Shown: positions 5,283 through 7,352 of the stretch, one piece after another
How positions within the stretch are numbered: the stretch's first letter is position 1
Layout: each line of letters begins with the position of its first letter
Assembly: GCA_934273135.1 (NCBI GenBank)
Contig: CAKQSU010000049.1
Location: 1 to 7,352 of the forward strand
Direction: 5' to 3'
Source: an uncultured Clostridia bacterium
GTDB taxonomy: Bacteria > Bacillota > Clostridia > Christensenellales > Borkfalkiaceae
DNA: 7,352 nucleotides
The notes under the pieces: model-generated
Database searches by the model: none
Told to the model about the DNA's origin: nothing
Seen by the model: only the letters and a program-made list of their open reading frames with translations
Made by a program: the position numbers and the translations under genes

Positions 5283-6818
5283 ATGAATTCTTCCATAGTT
5301 AATTTGATATTTTTAGGAGTGATTGCGGTTTTTGCGCTTGTCGGGGTACTCAAAGGACTGAAAGGCGGGCTGTTTAAGTCGCTTATCGGCGCGGCGTGCG
5401 TGGTTCTTTCCGCCGTTGCCGCGTTTATTTTCACGGGGGTGCTTGTGGGGAAATTTGCGCCGATTGCCGCGGAAAAACTTTCCGAATTTTTGCAGAGCGG
5501 AGAGATGGGCGAACTTGCCGCAGCTTCGCCGAGTTTGACCGAGTATCTCCCGATTGTCGCAAGCGCGCTTGTTTCGCCGCTTTGCTTTCTCGCACTATTT
5601 ATCGTGTTCAGAATGGTTCTATCCGTTATCGGCGGGGTAATAAAATTCATATTTAAAGCGATGCCGAGTGTTCCGCTTTCCGGTGTTTTCGGCATGGTTG
5701 TTTCTCTCGTCGCTTCGCTCGTTGCCGCGGTTTGCGTGCTTATGCCTTTTGCCGGGTACTTAAACGCCGCTTCGACTTATTACGTAAAACTCGAAGAGGG
5801 CGGAGTTATAACGGCTACCGATGAGGGCAAAAATATCGAGGACGTTATCAAGAACAGCAAGGACAAGACGGGCGTGAAAATCGTATACGGCTTGACGGGC
5901 AAAGTCTTTGACGGGTTTATGGAAGTCAAAAAAGCGGACGGCACAAAAATTTCGCTTTACACCGAGCTTGACGCCGTTTGCGCAGTCGTTCCGCACGTAA
6001 TGGATTTGACCGAAACGGATTTTTCCGACGTTGCAAACATCAACGTTCAGCCCGTTTACGGCATTATCGAAGACTTAAATAAGTCGGACGAAATAAAGAG
6101 AATCGTTGCCGAAGTGCTTTCCGCCGCGGCTAAAAAATGGAAAAACGGCGAAGCGTTTATGGGGCTTAACATCAAGGAATCTTTGCCGGAAGGGTATAAG
6201 AACGCGTTGGACGCTTCGCTCGAAAAGCTTTCCGCAACGACTTACGACACGGTCGAAGCCGACCTGACCGACTTTGCGCACGCCATGGAAGCGTTGGTTA
6301 AACTTTACAAATACACCGAAACGCTTTCTACCTTAGGCGCGACTTCCGAAAAGGCGGCGGCGGACTTAAGTGAAGCGTTAAAGGCTTTGACGCCCGGTGC
6401 TGCCGATATGATAGGCGACGCGCTTAAAAGCGTTGTGTCTACGAGCATGGGGCTTAGCGACGAGAATGCGGAAACGATAGGCGATATAGTCAAGGATTCG
6501 CTCAAAAAGGTTGCCGAGATGCAGACCGACGGCGAAAAGGAAAAGGAAGCCGAGGCGTTGTCCGAGATAATAAACTGCGCGACCGACGTGTCGAAAATCG
6601 CGGCAAACCCCGAAAAACTCGTGTCCGCAATGGCTTCTTCGACGGTTATGAAAACTGCTGTGGAGTCGGCGGTGAAAGCGGGCGCAAGCGTTGCGGTCGA
6701 CGATAAGACCAAAGAAGATATCCGCGCGGCGGCTTCCGCTTACACCTCGAAAGAGGACGTAACAAAGGAGCAGAAAGAAACGATAGAAAACCTTTTGAAG
6801 CTCTTCGGGGTAAAATAA
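5283..6818 (+). CDS. CvpA-like membrane protein with a large extracytoplasmic helical domain
   Basis: 511 residues, about three times the ~165 of a plain CvpA protein. Four membrane helices are visible at about 5-23, 31-56, 91-113 and 132-157. The positive loop GVLKGLKGGLFK (21-32) between the first two resembles the CvpA G-x-x-x-G-x-x-kG signature. Basic residues in the 1-2 and 3-4 loops put those loops inside, so both termini should face outside. Residues ~165-511 then form a soluble, Ala/Lys/Glu-rich, mostly helical external domain with amphipathic segments (for example 340-440) and no motif I recognise. CvpA relatives are linked to colicin V export and envelope stress. The role of this enlarged form is unknown. 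Start ATG 5283 has AGGAGG six bases upstream. It is followed after 3 nt by the C_GCxxG_C_C gene. Membrane topology is firm; membership of CvpA is moderate. Confidence 0.75.
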   Translation: MNSSIVNLIFLGVIAVFALVGVLKGLKGGLFKSLIGAACVVLSAVAAFIFTGVLVGKFAPIAAEKLSEFLQSGEMGELAAASPSLTEYLPIVASALVSPLCFLALFIVFRMVLSVIGGVIKFIFKAMPSVPLSGVFGMVVSLVASLVAAVCVLMPFAGYLNAASTYYVKLEEGGVITATDEGKNIEDVIKNSKDKTGVKIVYGLTGKVFDGFMEVKKADGTKISLYTELDAVCAVVPHVMDLTETDFSDVANINVQPVYGIIEDLNKSDEIKRIVAEVLSAAAKKWKNGEAFMGLNIKESLPEGYKNALDASLEKLSATTYDTVEADLTDFAHAMEALVKLYKYTETLSTLGATSEKAAADLSEALKALTPGAADMIGDALKSVVSTSMGLSDENAETIGDIVKDSLKKVAEMQTDGEKEKEAEALSEIINCATDVSKIAANPEKLVSAMASSTVMKTAVESAVKAGASVAVDDKTKEDIRAAASAYTSKEDVTKEQKETIENLLKLFGVK

Positions 6819-6821
6819 AAA

Positions 6822-7292
6822 ATGAGCGAAAAGATAGAAGAAACGGCTAAAATGAAACCCGCTCGCGAAAATTTTTTGGCGGGTGCAAACTGCGCGCAAG
6901 CTGTTCTTAAAGCGTTCGGCGAAGAAACGGGGCTCGGAGACGAGCTTTCGCTGAAACTCGCTTCGTCTTTCGGCGGCGGTATGGGCAGAATGAGGAAAAC
7001 CTGCGGCGCGCTGACCGCTGCCTTTATGGTTGCCGGAATAATAAAAGGATACGATAATTTAAACGATATCGGCTTAAAAGACGAGCATTACGCGCTTGTG
7101 CAAAGAATGGCAAAGGAGTTTGAAAAGGCGTTCGGAACGACCGAATGCAAGGATATTTTGAAAACGACGGACACTTCGCCTTACCCCACGCCGAGGACGG
7201 ATGACTTTTACAAAACTCGCCCGTGCGGGGATATCATCGCGTTTTCCGCAAGGCTCGTCGAAAAATTCGTTTTTGACAAAAAAGGCGAATAA
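6822..7292 (+). CDS. C_GCxxG_C_C family putative redox-active protein
   Basis: 156 residues, of normal length for this family of small cysteine proteins that are predicted to be redox-active and possibly metal-binding. Visible signatures are ANCAQAVL (C24), SFGGGMGRMRKTCGALTAA (C61), ECKDIL (C109) and RPCGDII (C135), so all four hallmark cysteines are present. No signal peptide or membrane helix is seen, so it is probably cytoplasmic. The gene starts 3 nt after the CvpA-like stop with no clear Shine-Dalgarno sequence, which suggests coupled translation. ATG 6852 (residue 11) is a plausible alternative start, since many relatives have 12-20 residues before the first Cys. Family members are common in strict anaerobes. 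The biochemical activity is not established, and the link to the membrane protein is by position only. Confidence 0.9.
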   Translation: MSEKIEETAKMKPARENFLAGANCAQAVLKAFGEETGLGDELSLKLASSFGGGMGRMRKTCGALTAAFMVAGIIKGYDNLNDIGLKDEHYALVQRMAKEFEKAFGTTECKDILKTTDTSPYPTPRTDDFYKTRPCGDIIAFSARLVEKFVFDKKGE

Positions 7293-7352
7293 TCGACATA
7301 TAGCTTGACTTTCTGACAAAAAAGCAACAAAAACGAAATGAACGGAAAAAAG

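Noticed and set aside
7293..7352. TTGACT at 7305-7310 and an ATG at 7338 as the start of another gene
   Set aside because: No -10 at proper spacing and no Shine-Dalgarno sequence before the ATG. The window ends five codons later, so nothing can be supported.

Overview
The window looks like a chromosomal segment of an uncultured Gram-positive anaerobe, most likely a gut-type Clostridia lineage. This is an inference. It rests on the gene families present (a membrane-anchored GH3 with permuted domains, a C_GCxxG_C_C protein, a CvpA-like protein), the strong AGGAGG-type ribosome binding sites, the sigma-A promoters with a TGn extended -10, and a tRNA with an encoded CCA end. No phage, transposase, CRISPR or plasmid gene is visible.

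Layout. (1) 2-1597, plus strand: the 3' part of a large glycoside hydrolase family 3 gene. The catalytic barrel comes last, after a fibronectin-III-like domain, and is followed by a C-terminal membrane anchor. A hairpin terminator follows. (2) 1653-2110: about 450 bp without a credible protein gene. It holds one very good promoter, two interlocked pairs of near-identical 33-34 bp direct repeats, several hairpins, and then a tRNA-Leu(CAG) with its own terminator. (3) 2259-3795, plus strand: an AlkD-like DNA alkylation repair gene, translationally coupled to a DUF1624/HGSNAT-like membrane acyltransferase gene, closed by a bidirectional terminator. (4) 5075-3877, minus strand: an SPFH/band-7 membrane protein whose stop codon overlaps the start of a 56-residue ribbon-helix-helix protein. 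(5) 5283-7292, plus strand: a CvpA-like four-helix membrane protein with a large external helical domain, followed 3 nt later by a small C_GCxxG_C_C putative redox protein.

How the parts fit. The two minus-strand genes and the last two plus-strand genes diverge from one 207-bp intergenic region. Each direction has its own 17-bp-spaced extended -10 promoter. The SPFH-RHH pair and the CvpA-like/C_GCxxG pair are each tightly packed and are probably co-translated. The AlkD-like gene starts just 21 nt after the tRNA terminator and has no clear promoter of its own, so it may depend on read-through from the tRNA transcript.

The least explained part is the promoter-led repeat region before the tRNA. 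It could be an undescribed structured RNA or a dispersed repeat family. The SPFH-RHH pair, with an unusual EF-hand-like loop inside the SPFH domain, is the most interesting protein module.
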